Below the pieces are notes generated by a model, which saw only the letters and a list, made by a program, of their open reading frames with translations, was not told where the DNA came from and searched no databases. 64,000 nt of DNA from the NCBI GenBank assembly GCA_039707465.1, contig CM077644.1:199179962-199243961 (forward strand), given 5' to 3'. Below, one piece after another: positions 21,395 to 31,009 of the stretch; the stretch's first letter is position 1; each line of letters opens with the position of its first letter. The position numbers and the translations under genes are program-made. This DNA comes from Rhabdophis nuchalis (taxonomy: Eukaryota; Chordata; Lepidosauria; Squamata; Natricidae).

Positions 21395-23370
21395 GGGGTC
21401 GGACGGTCACCGGCCAACAGCCCAAGGAGTGGCTTGTGGTCCGTGACAACAGAAAAAGTCCGCCCATAGAGGTAATTGTGGAACTTCTTAATCCCGGACA
21501 CTACAGCCAAAGCCTCCTTGTCGATTTGGCTGCAGTTTCTCTCCGTTTGAGACATTGTCCGGGAGTAAAAAGCAATGGGGGCTTCCGAGCCGTCTGGAAA
21601 GACGTGGCTAAGGACAGCCCCCAGGCCAAAAGGGGAGGCATCGCATGCAAGCGTCAGAGGAAGCCTGTCGTGGTACTGGACTAGTACCGCATCTGATGTG
21701 AGCATGGCTTTGACAGCCGCGAACACATGCGCTTCGCGGCTGCCCCAGCGCCAGGCCGCAGATCGGTCGAGCAACCGATGCAGCGGCTCGGCTAGCGATG
21801 CCTTGTGGGGAATAAATGGCGCGTAGAAATTTAAAAGGCCAAGGAATGCCTGCAGCTCCGTTTTGGAGGCAGGAGTGGGGGCTTTTTGGATGGCCTCGAC
21901 CTTGGAGGGGGTTGGGTGGATTCCTTGGGCATCAATCATGAAGCCCAGGAATTCCACCCTCGGCGCAGCAAACGTACATTTGCTGCGCTTCAACTTTAAA
22001 CCCGGGCCCCTGAAAACTCTGAGGACCTTCCGCAACGTCTTGGCGAGTTCTGATATGCTGGAAGCAGCAATCAGGACGTCGTCAAAGTATGGTACAACAC
22101 CAGGGAACCCATGGAGCAGTCGCTCCATGAGGCTCTGGAAGATCCCCGGGGCCACGGACACGCTGAATTGTAGGCGGCGACAGCGGAAAGCCCCACGGTG
22201 GGTGACGATGGTCTGCGCCTTCGCAGCCTCGTCGTCCACCGGGAGCTGTTGGTAGGCCTGCGCCATATCCAGTTTCGCGAACACTCGATCCCGTCCCAAA
22301 GAGTGGAGCAGGTCTTGCACTACCGGAACCGGGTATGGGTTCACCTGAAACCCGAGGTTGATCGTCGACTTATAGTCGGCGCAGATCCTCATGGACCCGT
22401 CGGGCTTAATGGGAACCACAATTGGGGTCTCCCATTTTGCCTGATCGACGGGTTCGAGCACGCCCTGCGCCACTAATCGATCTAATTCCGCTTCAACCTT
22501 GGGCTTCAGCGCGAACGGCAGCCTGCGGGCCTTCAAGCGGACAGGAGCAACCTGGGGATCCAGGTTTAGGGAAACGGGGGTGCCCTTGTACGTTCCTAGG
22601 CTGCCATCGAAGACGTCATTGAACTCTCTGATCACTACGTCTACCGGAGAACTGGCTGGCACGCTGTGTACTCCTTGGACTGACAGTCCCAAGGCCGGAA
22701 ACCAGTCCAATCCGATCAAGGCAGCTAGGGATTTGGCCACAACCAAGATGGGAAGGGATCCATGGAAGGAGCCGTAGTCTACCCTCACTCTATGCAGTCC
22801 TAGAATGGGGATTTGCGAGCCCTGGTAGTCCTTTAGGATTGTTGCCGTGGGGCTGAGATCTCGCTTCCTGAGCTGGGGGCGCAGCTTAATTAATTGTGCC
22901 CAGGAAATAAGCGATCTAGAGGACCCGGAGTCTATTTCCATTTTTACACCCACCCCCTCTAAGCAAACCATTGTTGACAGTCTCATACTCTCTGCCTGGT
23001 CGTAGTTTAGAGCTGGGGGCATCTCCGACAGTGCGAAGCAGTCAGTCGGCTGTGGCTGGTAGCGTCTCGAACGCTTCTGCGACGCTTGTTGTCCTGGTGG
23101 AGCGGCTCTGGAGGCAGCAGCTGAAGTTGTCATTGATGCGGCAGCACGACACATGGCTGCTAGGTGTCCTTTCCTGCCACATCTGCGGCACACCGATGCC
23201 TTGAAGGGGCACTCAGGTCTCTGGTGGGCACCTCCGCAGCCTATGCAGCTCCCGGACTTCTGCTGGGGCGCGAATGCACGATTACACACACGCCCGGTCA
23301 CCCTCAAGCATTCCTCTTGGTCTTCCTCCTCCATCTCGTCTAGCGGGGCTATCTCGTCCACTAGACACGC
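21373..23370 (-). pseudogene. pol region: zinc knuckles, protease, reverse transcriptase, most of RNase H
   Basis: An open stretch of about 662 codons in frame with gag but after its stop. Numbering from the GTG codon at 23361: zinc knuckles at residues 39-51 (CIGCGGAHQRPEC) and 58-71 (CRRCGRKGHLAAMC); protease active site D-S-G at 144-146; reverse transcriptase from about 280, with KLDMAQAYQQLPV (363-375), a slightly unusual LQFSVSVAPGIFQ box where L-P-F-G is usual, and the YFDD catalytic motif at 425-428; RNase H with ACDAS (D574) and VTDHKPLLGL. It is separated from downstream integrase by the C-run frameshift at its end. It belongs to an endogenous retroelement, not a host gene. Confidence 0.92.
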
Positions 23371-24011
23371 TCACGGGGTGGGGAAGAGAGGAGGGCGCGC
23401 GCGGCCCATTTCAGATGTGGAAATCTCTGACAATTCCGCCGCACGGGCTTCTTCCACCGCTTGCTCGAGAGTCAGTACAGTTTTTGAGAGCAAGCGGCGC
23501 TTTAGGCGGATGTCTTTTACGCCGCATACAAACTGCTCCAGCAGGGATTCCTCCAGGAAGCCTGCGGGGAACTCGCAGGGAATTGCGGTGGTTCTCAATT
23601 TCTGAAGGAATTCGGCTACTGATTGTTGCAGTTGTTGCACACATTGCCTGAATGCGTAGCGGTGTGCTATGCGGGAAGGTACAGGCGCGTAGTGTGCTCT
23701 CAGGCGGCCCAGGAGATCGTCCCAGGGCACTTCGTGTACCGCGGCGGGTGCTGCTATGGTTCGGGCGGTAGCGAACAATTCTGGGCCGCCGCACTGGAGG
23801 AAAAGGCTCAGCTTCCTTGCAGGCGCGAGTTCGCCGTAGTCACTCGCTATCAGGAAGCACTCGAAACGGGCTAAGAAGGAAACCCATTGTTCCTTCATCG
23901 GGTCGAACTGCGCAAACGGAGGCATTGTCGCCATGGCCATGATGGGGCTGTGCATTGTTCTGCGCTCGTTGGTTGAGGCTTCGTTCCCCGTTGTGTCTAA
24001 AGACACGGCCT
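23371..24011 (-). pseudogene. gag (matrix/capsid part) of the Mag-like element, ended by an in-frame TGA
   Basis: About 211 codons. The first ATG of this frame lies a few codons into the open stretch; the frame is open upstream to the primer site. It has the Mag-type capsid features FDPMKEQWVSFLARFECFL, LSLFLQCGGPELFATAR, LLGRLRAHYAP and EFLQKLRTTAIPCEF. The TGA at 23371-23373 is in frame with the zinc knuckles and pol, and follows CCG, so a CpG transition from CGA would explain it. Because the stop falls before the nucleocapsid knuckles rather than after, I read it as a mutation, not a designed readthrough signal. Confidence 0.85.
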
Positions 24012-24031
24012 GAATCCCATCCTCGTCGCCA
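24012..24031 (-). other. Primer binding site for tRNA-Ser(GCT)
   Basis: The plus strand gaatcccatcctcgtcgcca equals the 3' end of vertebrate tRNA-Ser(GCT) with CCA as I remember it, so the element's minus-strand RNA has the 20-nt complement. It starts one base from the 5' LTR edge. Mag of Bombyx is also reported to use tRNA-Ser. Confidence 0.85.
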
Positions 24032-24032
24032 G

Positions 24033-24317
24033 TGTTAGATCAGACAAAGGATTCCGACTCAGGCATGGTCAAAACAACAGGAACGTTTATTCACACTATT
24101 TACAACACACACAAGATTCAACTGGCAAGGTTTCTTCTCTGGCAACCTCTTATATAGAGTTACCAGGCAGGAAAACTACTAGCAAGCAATTGCAACATTG
24201 TAACTCCTTTCCAGACAGATTCCAGTCAGCTCGTCTCAGTCAATTAACTCAGCTGCCGGATCTGTACTCACAGGTTACCAGACTTGCTGTCTGGGTCGTA
24301 GACCTGAGGACTCAACA
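24033..24317 (-). repeat. 5' LTR (285 bp)
   Basis: Same boundaries as the 3' LTR. It has a TATATAAG box on the minus strand (24149-24156) and an AATAAA (24086-24091). Against the 3' LTR it shows one substitution (C at the 'ggattccgactc' site) and lacks 14 bp after 'gatctgt'. Confidence 0.95.
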
Positions 24318-24684
24318 CAAACATCCCACTGTCTCCTTTACAGCCCAAGGAACTAAGGAAGTTCCCTCTTTCTCCCGCCATTATGCAGCTGTGGGTTATA
24401 CACTTTCTTATCTGACTATCCTTTGGGCAGTATTTCTTTCAATGATATCTCAAGCTCTTTTTCATATAACATTACATTTACTCCACTCCGGTCCATGGAG
24501 TGACTGGGAGTTAAGCTGGGAGAGTTTATATTTCCACCAAAAATTGTGCTCAGAGTATGAATAACATGCAAATGTACAATATCAAAATACATTTTGAAAA
24601 CATAAAAACCATTAATGCATAAATCTATTAGAAATAAAGAGTACCCATCAGGTTAAAATCTACTGCAGCAAACAAATCAGCTTA

Positions 24685-25210
24685 AATGTCTATGGAGATT
24701 CTCAATCATCCAGGTCATGGTTATCATAAAAATGCTTTTCAAAAGGCAACTGGACTTTCTTGGGGTTTTTTTCCTTGAAAACATTTTACTTCTTATCCAA
24801 GAAGCTTCTTCAGTTCTGGCTGAATGGTGGGAATAGAAGGATTCATATTTCTTAGCAGTCACCTGGTCGTCACCCCTCTGAAGGTTGGTCATTAGGTTCT
24901 CTGAGAGTTGTTGAGGATGCTTGGAGGCATATCTGTACCCTGAAAGTCACCTGAATCAGAGTGCAAATGAATGTGGTATATTCTTGGGACTGCTGAAAGA
25001 GCTGTGTTATAGATAGGGGATAGGTGGTGTCGTATTCCTTCCTCCTGTTGAAAGAAAGCTGTTCAATTTTAATACAAGTGGCCTCTTTGACCCTCTTTCA
25101 AAGAAGTGGTTCTCTCTGTACAGAATGTGGACTTTTCTGTCTTCAAAAGAGCAAACTTTTGCCTTTCAGACACAAATGGACTAATGAATCTTGTCCTGAT
25201 GGATTTGTTC
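24685..25210 (-). mobile_element. Penelope-like element, 3' coding fragment
   Basis: Minus-strand translation in shifting frames resembles the region after the GIY-YIG endonuclease of Penelope-like elements: an 'HLCLKGKSLLFEDRKVHIL' segment, then a degraded 'REPLLLKEG' and 'EEGIRHHLSPIYNTALSAVP', and finally ARTEEASWIRSKMFSRKK and TMTWMIENLHRH. Stops and frameshifts show it is inactive. Confidence 0.65.
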
Positions 25211-26549
25211 CATGGGTGGGATTCAGCTGGTTCACACCAGTTCAGGCTAATTGGATGTTAACTTTACATCTGGTTCACTGAACCTGAAATTGCAAGGATT
25301 AGCTGGCCCCACCCACCCTGCCCTTCCCCTCCCAGAAGTCTCCACGTGGCTCGTTCATCATGGATGGGAAGTAACGGACTCAGGCTCAACCCGACCAAGA
25401 CCGAGTGGCTGTGGTTTCCGGCTGCCTGATTCAACCAGCTCATTCCATCGCTGGCCATAGGGGGCGAACATCTTGCCCCTGTGGATGGGGCGCGCAACTT
25501 GGGTGTCCTCCTAGATGCCCGGCTGTCCATGGAAGAGCAAGTGACAGCTGTGGCTAGGAGGGCGTTTTACCAGGTTCGCCTGATTCGCCAGTTGCGCCCC
25601 CTATTGGATCGGGACGCCCTTCGCACAGTCACTCATGCTCTCGTGACATCCCGACTGGACTATTGTAACTCTCTCTACATGGGGCTTCCCTTGAGGTGCA
25701 CCCGGAGACTGCAGATGGTCCAGAACGCAGCCGCGCGGGCAATCTTGGGTACTTCTAGGTTTACCCATGTAACACCTCTCTTGCGCGAGCTGCACTGGCT
25801 GCCTGTCGTCTTCCGGGTGCGCTTCAAGGTATTAATTATCATCTTTAAAGCGCTCCATGGCTCGGGACCTAGCTATTTGCGGGACCGGATCCTGCCGCAT
25901 ACACCCTCACGGCCGATTCGCTCCCACAGAGAGGGACTTCTCCGGGTGCCGTCCACTAGACTTTGTCAGCGGGCGACGCCCAGGGGAAGGGCTCTCTCTG
26001 TGGCGGGCCCAGCCCTCTGGAATGACCTTCCCCCCGACATTAGAACAACCACGGACCTCCGCTCCTTCCGTCTGAAATGAAAAACATATTTTTTCTGCTT
26101 GGCCGGCCTGGGGTAGTCTCTCTCTATGGGGTTTTAGTTGTTTAGGGAATTTTAGTTATAATGGGTATTTTAGCACAGGCATTGTTTAATCTGTTTTTAA
26201 GATGTTGTTTTGATTGTATTTATGGTTTTAGTTTCCCTGTGCACCGCTCCGAGTCCCTACGGGGAGAGGAGCGGTCAAGAAATTAAATATATTATTATTA
26301 TTATTATTATTATTATCATGCTAGGTAAGTGCAGGGCCTGCGCAGAGGCTCTGGGAGGGCCTCCAGAGGCCGGGGGAGGTAGTTTTTGCCTTCCTAGGGG
26401 CTTGAAGAAAGCCTCCAGAGCCTGGAGAGGGTAAAAATGCCCCCCACTGCCATGGTGCAAGAGGCCAAGTAGGCCACATCCATTGTGGCCACGGCCACCC
26501 AGCAACCAGGCAGAGAACTGGTTGCTGACATTTTTCAATCCCACTCCTG
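25211..26549. mobile_element. hAT-like MITE, family A, split by a LINE
   Basis: Left end CATGGGTGGGATTCAGC and right end TTTCAATCCCACTCCTG are the family A termini; flanks atttgttc (25203-25210) and gtttgttc (26550-26557) match at 7 of 8. The interior is interrupted by the LINE copy at 25352-26318, so the MITE was present before that LINE. Confidence 0.8.
25352..26318 (+). mobile_element. L2/CR1-like LINE, largest copy, nested in a MITE
   Basis: About 970 bp of 3' end. Frame 25481-26077 is open for nearly 200 codons: ARNLGVLLDARLSMEEQVT, TSRLDYCNSLYMGLPLRC, RLQMVQNAAARAILG, VTPLLRELHWLPVVFRVRF, IIIFKALHGSGPSYLRDRI, RGRALSVAGPALWNDLPPD. These are the late reverse-transcriptase and C-terminal motifs of L2/CR1-group ORF2. 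Upstream of 25481 a frame break follows 'TEWLWFPAA'. The 3' UTR ends in ctgtgcaccgctccgagtcc and an (ATT)n tail at 26288-26317. The preserved frame suggests a younger copy than the others. Confidence 0.88.
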
Positions 26550-26654
26550 GTTTGTTCTGCTGTGTTGTGTCATGTGTTTGTGAAGTGCTCAGTGCTTTTT
26601 TAAAAAATCAAATCCAGGGAAAGTTTCAGCAAGTGCTCCTGCTCCATAACAGAT

Positions 26655-27010
26655 AAAGGAGAGAACAATAAATAAACAGTTATCATTCCATACATTGCAG
26701 GAATATTTGAAAAGCTCCAGAGGATTTTCAACGAACACAACATATGTGTACATTTTAAACCCAAGAATACATTAAAGCAGAAGCCTGTCCACCCCAAGGA
26801 TAAAACACCCAGACACAAACTGAGCAATGTAGTATATATGCTGTGCAACACAGTAAGATGTGTGAAGACCTGTATATTGGTGAAACTACACAAACACTTC
26901 ACAAACGCATGGCACTGATTAAGTTAATATAAGCACAAAGCCAAAGACGATGGACTTGCAATTACTCATCTTCCTTTTCCTAAGTCACCTTCCAGAAAAT
27001 GAAGAAGTAG
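26655..27010 (+). mobile_element. Penelope-like element, GIY-YIG endonuclease fragment
   Basis: Plus-strand translation with one or two shifts gives IPYIAGIFEKLQRIFNEHNI, then VHFKPKNTLKQKPVHPKDKT, RHKLSNVVY, and a degraded LYIGETTQTLHKRMA. The last piece corresponds to the Y-x-I/Y-I-G-E-T core of the Penelope endonuclease. Opposite orientation to the fragment at 24685-25210. Confidence 0.72.
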
Positions 27011-27297
27011 GATGACCTTCCAGTGTCCTACACTGATTTTATATACTACATATACATATGCATACAATAATGTATAAGTATAAAATGGAAAATCAGGATA
27101 GATTTATGCCATCTTCATTAAATGATTTGCTACTTTAAAAAAATCAAATAAGCATCCAGCTCAGAAATCAATTTTGCCAAAATAAATGCAACAAGGAGAT
27201 CCTAGAGGGGAAAAGAGAGGAAGGCAAGCATTCTCCTGGGTCTCACTCTGATTTTGTCTAATTGTTCAGTATTAAAGAATGGAGAGGCTTTGGAATA

Positions 27298-27416
27298 GGG
27301 GTGTCAAACTCAAGGCCCGCAGGCCTGATCTGGACCACCATGTGGTCAGATTCGGCCCACAGGGCTATCTGGAAAATATAAGGGGCCAGCCTGCATCACT
27401 TCAGGCTGACTACCCC
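27298..27416. mobile_element. hAT-like MITE, family C (tGTCAAACTC type)
   Basis: Starts gggtgtcaaactcaaggccc and ends 'gactacccctgg'. This is the short repeat with 'ggcccgcaggcc' and 'cagattcggcccac'. No convincing target duplication. Confidence 0.6.
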
Positions 27417-28027
27417 TGGTCTATATATTTGATTTATTCTACCCAGAAGCAGGAACTTACAGGGAGGACTGAAGCTGGGTGAATCTTTCCCATTCAGCAG
27501 GCCAATGGCCTTTTAACACTTCCTGTTTTTTGATAAAACTCAAACCCATTTTGCATTCCTCACCAGCCTTCTCTCATTCTGGACATTAAAAACTAGCAGC
27601 TCTGTTATTAGCTGCTCTTTCCATTTCTTATACTGTATATCACCTTTTTACTTCTCAACTTATCTGTGTGACTCCTGTAATGGGTGTAGCGCTTACCCTC
27701 ATAAGGGCCGCTGGAGTCTGGGTTCTCCTGGCCCTTTCTTTTTTTTCTGTGTGGCTGCCAATCCAACCTGGTTCCTCTCTGATGTACCTCTACTTGCCAG
27801 GGTCACACGGTGGCGTGGTGGTCAGCCTCCTCTCAGCAGGCAAGGCGTAGTTGGAGTGGTGGTATCCAGGTGACTAGTTGAAGCTTCCTCCTCTTTCTCT
27901 ATCTTCACTCTCTATTGTACTGCCTACTGGGCTATTCTTCCACCGCCTCTGCTCCTTCGTTGTTTCCTCTGCTCTCTCTCTGGTTTGCCTCTCCAAAGAT
28001 TCTTCTATAGTATTCCCTTTTCCCCCT

Positions 28028-28235
28028 CAGGCATGGCCTACAGAAGCCTCTGCCCTGCAACTCCCTCTTTCTCCTCAGGCTTGGCCTACTGCCAAACAAC
28101 TCCCTCTTACCCTTCAGGTTTGGCCTACAGAAGCCTCTCCCCAAACAACCTCTTCTTTCCCCTCAGGCTTGGCCTACAGAAGCCTCTGCCAAACAACTCC
28201 TTCTTTCCCCTCAGGAATTGGCCTACAGAAGCTAT
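28028..28235. repeat. Degenerate ~48-bp minisatellite
   Basis: The word 'caggcttggcctac' and variants start at 28028, 28076, 28115, 28164 and 28212, giving unit lengths of 48, 39, 49 and 48 bp. Proline/serine-rich open frames across it are by-products. Confidence 0.85.
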
Positions 28236-28302
28236 GCTGGCTGGGGAATTCTGGGAGTTGAAGTCCACAAGTCTTAAAGTTCCCAAGTTTGGACATCCCT
28301 GA
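28231..28302. mobile_element. Right half of a palindromic MITE, family B
   Basis: Sequence from 'gctatgctggctggggaatt' to 'tggacatccctg' equals the right half of 11423-11557 almost base for base. The left arm is absent and the minisatellite abuts it. Confidence 0.8.
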
Positions 28303-28430
28303 TGTAAATGAACTTTTTAAGTAATGGGATCTTTATTGGAAGGTTTTCCTACTGTTCCATTAACTATTTACCTTTGAAACTGAATTCTTTTAGTATCTGC
28401 TCTCTGGCTGCCAAATTTTAATTGTTTTTG

Positions 28431-28595
28431 TCTGCCAGATTGCAAAGACAATTAGCTAGTATCAGAAAACTCTTACTCATTCTGTTATTAATAGAATGGA
28501 AAATGTTAAAAAAGCAGAAGAGAAATAGCTGTGTAGGAAATCATGAAAAAGCATTGTGGGGCAATTTTATTATACTAGCAAGCCACGTAGAATAG
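28431..28595. repeat. Direct duplication, copy 1 (~165 bp)
   Basis: Strongly similar to 29642-29809: both begin tctgccagattgcaaaga and contain 'aattagctagtatca', 'aaactcttactcatt' and 'aagcagaagagaaa', ending near 'gtagaat'. The type of sequence is unknown. Confidence 0.85.
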
Positions 28596-28934
28596 TATAT
28601 TCGAATATCAAAATTATAATCTTCCCATAGATTTTGTATTTTGGCATTCTGATAATTAGTAGTTTTGTGATCAAGATAAAGACCAGAGCTCTGAAAACAG
28701 GATAGTGCTATATTTATGTATCAGCCTGAGGCATGGTTCATTAAATAAGCCAAAGACAAGTTTTGCAGATAAGAAAAAAGTAACTTTAGCTTATCTGGCT
28801 AATTCCTGTTTTGTTTTGGTTTTGTTTGGCAAAGTCCTTGGAGCAGCCAGCAAAAGGGAACTCAAATAGGTCAATCTAACAGCCACAATTATGCATTTGA
28901 AGTTCTGCCCTCTTTTACCCTCATCACCATAGAC

Positions 28935-29116
28935 CAGGGGTCTCAAACCCGTGGCCCGCGGGCCAATTGCGGCCCGCAGGACGGTATCTTGTGTCCCCCA
29001 CTGTGATATGAAAGTATAATAGTGCGGGCCGCAGGGGGCGTGAATCCCTTATGCGGCCCAGCCTCACCCAGACTCTGCCTCCAGCGGCCCCAGGTAAATT
29101 GAGTTTGAGACTCCTG
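28935..29116. mobile_element. hAT-like MITE, family C, perfect target duplication
   Basis: CAGGGGTCTCAAACCC...GAGTTTGAGACTCCTG, flanked on both sides by ccatagac (28927-28934, 29117-29124). GC-rich interior with 'gcgggccaattgcggcccgc'. Confidence 0.92.
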
Positions 29117-29134
29117 CCATAGACAGTTGTGCCC

Positions 29135-29404
29135 CAGTGGTGGGATTCAATTTTTTTTACTACAGGTTCTGTGGCCGTGGCTTGGTGGACATGGCAGGGG
29201 AACAATACTGTAAAATCTCCATTGCCTCCATGCTCCACGAGAAGGTTACTGGAAAATCCCCATTTCCTCCCAATCATCTGGGACTCGGGAGGCAGAGAAT
29301 AGATGGGGCCAGTCAGAGGTGGAATTTACGGGTTCTCTGAACTACTCAAAATTTCCGCTAGCAGTTCTCCAGAACTGGTCAGAACCTGCTGAATACCACC
29401 TCTG
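29135..29404. mobile_element. hAT-like MITE, family A, perfect target duplication
   Basis: CAGTGGTGGGATTCAA...CTGAATACCACCTCTG with flanks ttgtgccc on both sides (29127-29134, 29405-29412). It lies only 18 bp from the previous MITE. Confidence 0.93.
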
Positions 29405-29439
29405 TTGTGCCCACCCACCTTTTTTACATCCTGAGGACA

Positions 29440-29636
29440 TCCTGGTAAGGCACAAAAGGAGGCTATCACACTGCAGTCATAAATACAGACAGGTTATGAA
29501 GGCCCTGAATTTTGGCCACATGGTTCTGGGGGCAATGCAACAGCAAGATCTTGAGGACTGGTCACAACTACAATTTGTTAAGCACTGTCATATGTTCAGT
29601 CATTGAACAAATAGTTATGAAGCAAAGACTACTTAA
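29440..29636. mobile_element. Diverged Tc1/mariner-type MITE fragment
   Basis: Contains the '...gtcataa...', 'ttttggccacatggt' and 'gtcacaactacaatttg' segments recalled from the family at 3261-3460, ending in 'gcaaagactact'. Ends are too diverged to define. Confidence 0.4.
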
Positions 29637-29641
29637 TAACA

Positions 29642-29809
29642 TCTGCCAGATTGCAAAGATAATTAGCTAGTATCAGGAAACTCTTACTCATTGTGGTATT
29701 AATAAAATGGAACATCATCAAAAAGCAGAAGAGAAAAAATATCTCTGTGAAGCAAATCATGAAAAAGCCTTGTAGGAAAATTTAATTATACTAGCAGGCT
29801 ACATAGAAT
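29642..29809. repeat. Direct duplication, copy 2
   Basis: Partner of 28431-28595, about 1.2 kb downstream in the same orientation, with scattered substitutions and small gaps. Confidence 0.85.
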
Positions 29810-29969
29810 GTCCTTCACTGCTGAAGGTTTTGTCCTTTCTTTGTTCTTTCTGGAGCTCTTAATATCTGTTCCTTAACTTTTGAAGAGTCCCCCAATTTCC
29901 TGAAGAAGATTTTCATTGATGTAGGACACACCAACATTGTGGATCTTTTCATATAATATTGTTTATTTT

Positions 29970-30868
29970 AGAATTAGAATTAGAATTTATTAAATTTATA
30001 TACTGCACCTTCTCCCTACTGAGACTCAGGGTGGTGTACAGGCAGGTAAAATCGATAATATAAAACATAAAATACAATTAAAAATACATTAAATAGTTGG
30101 CCTGTCCTAAAACCCCTATTAAAACCCCTGCTAAAATAAATTAAAAACTACGCCAGGCCGGCCGCACGAAATAAATAGGTCTTCAAGTCCCGATGGAAAA
30201 GGCGTAGGTCGGTGATCGTCCATAGGTCAGGGGGTAGGTCATTCCAGAGGGCAGGGGCTGCCACAGAGAAGGCTCTCCCCCTGGAGGTTGCCAGCTGACA
30301 TTGTTTAGCCGACGGCACCCTGAGGAGGCCATCTCTGTGGGAGTGAACTGGTCGGTGGGAGGTATTTGGTAGCAGGAGGCGGTCTTGAAGATAACCAGGT
30401 CCCTTGCCATGGAGCGCTTTGAAGGTGGTTACTAGAACCTTGAAGCGCACCCAGAAAGCCACAGGCAGCCAGTGCAGCTCATGCAGGAGAGGTGTCACGT
30501 GGGAGCATCTAGAAGCTCCCAAAATCCCCCATGCGGCCGCATTCTGAACTAACTGCAGCCTCCGGGTGCACTCAAGGGAAGCCCCATGTAGAGAGCGTTG
30601 CAATAGTCCAGACGGGAGGTGACGAGGGCTTGAGTGACCGTGCATAGAGCGTCACGATTCAGAAAGGGGCGCAACTGGCTTATCAGGCGAACCTGATAAA
30701 AAGTCCCCCTGGCCACGGCCGTCATATGATCTTCTAAAGACAGCCGCGAGTCCAGGAGGACGCCCAAGTTTGCGAGCCCTCTTTGTAGGGGCCAATGACT
30801 CGCCCCCAATAGCCAGAGATGGCACCAAATGGCTATATCGTGATGCCGGAAGCCACAGCCATTTTAAC
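29970..30868 (-). mobile_element. L2/CR1-like LINE, 3' ~900 bp
   Basis: The minus strand has two overlapping frames: LANLGVLLDSRLSLEDHMT, TSRLDYCNALYMGLPL, then shifted LECTRRLQLVQNAAAWGIL, HVTPLLHELHWLPVAFWVRF, GRAFSVAAPALWNDLPPDL. At least one frameshift near 30550. The 3' UTR signature and an (AATT)-type tail lie at 29970-30060. Confidence 0.85.
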
Positions 30869-31009
30869 TTTGAGAAGCATCCCAGAGTTGTTTGGAGTTG
30901 GTATAACAATTCAGTAAATAATTATTTATTTTTATATTTATCCTCCATAGTGACCCCATGAATGATGAGAGATAAAAATGTCTGTAGACTTTAACTGTCC
31001 AAATTATTC

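Larger units (their letters stand above)
19315..24317 (-). mobile_element. Ty3/Gypsy LTR retrotransposon, Mag-like, nearly full length
   Basis: A 5,003-bp element bounded by direct LTRs and perfect 5-bp duplications caaac (19310-19314, 24318-24322). On the minus strand the order is LTR, primer site complementary to tRNA-Ser, gag, zinc knuckles, protease, reverse transcriptase, RNase H, integrase, polypurine tract, LTR. No envelope gene or chromodomain was seen. Gag style, CCHC pair, gene order and tRNA-Ser priming all fit the Mag clade (the K02A2.6-like group). The LTRs differ by one substitution plus one 14-bp gap, so insertion was recent, yet a stop and at least three frameshifts break the coding region. 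GC content of the interior is far above that of the flanks. Confidence 0.95.

Noticed and set aside
19903..23874. Many plus-strand frames of 60-160 codons
   Set aside because: Opposite-strand shadows of the GC-rich Gypsy gag-pol, with no motifs of their own.
25481..26080. Host gene with a 199-codon open frame
   Set aside because: It has reverse-transcriptase C-terminal motifs and a LINE 3' UTR and tail, and it recurs in at least five more copies.
27298..27416. 8-bp target duplication for this family C copy
   Set aside because: The flanking 8-mers do not match and the left terminal CAG is altered.
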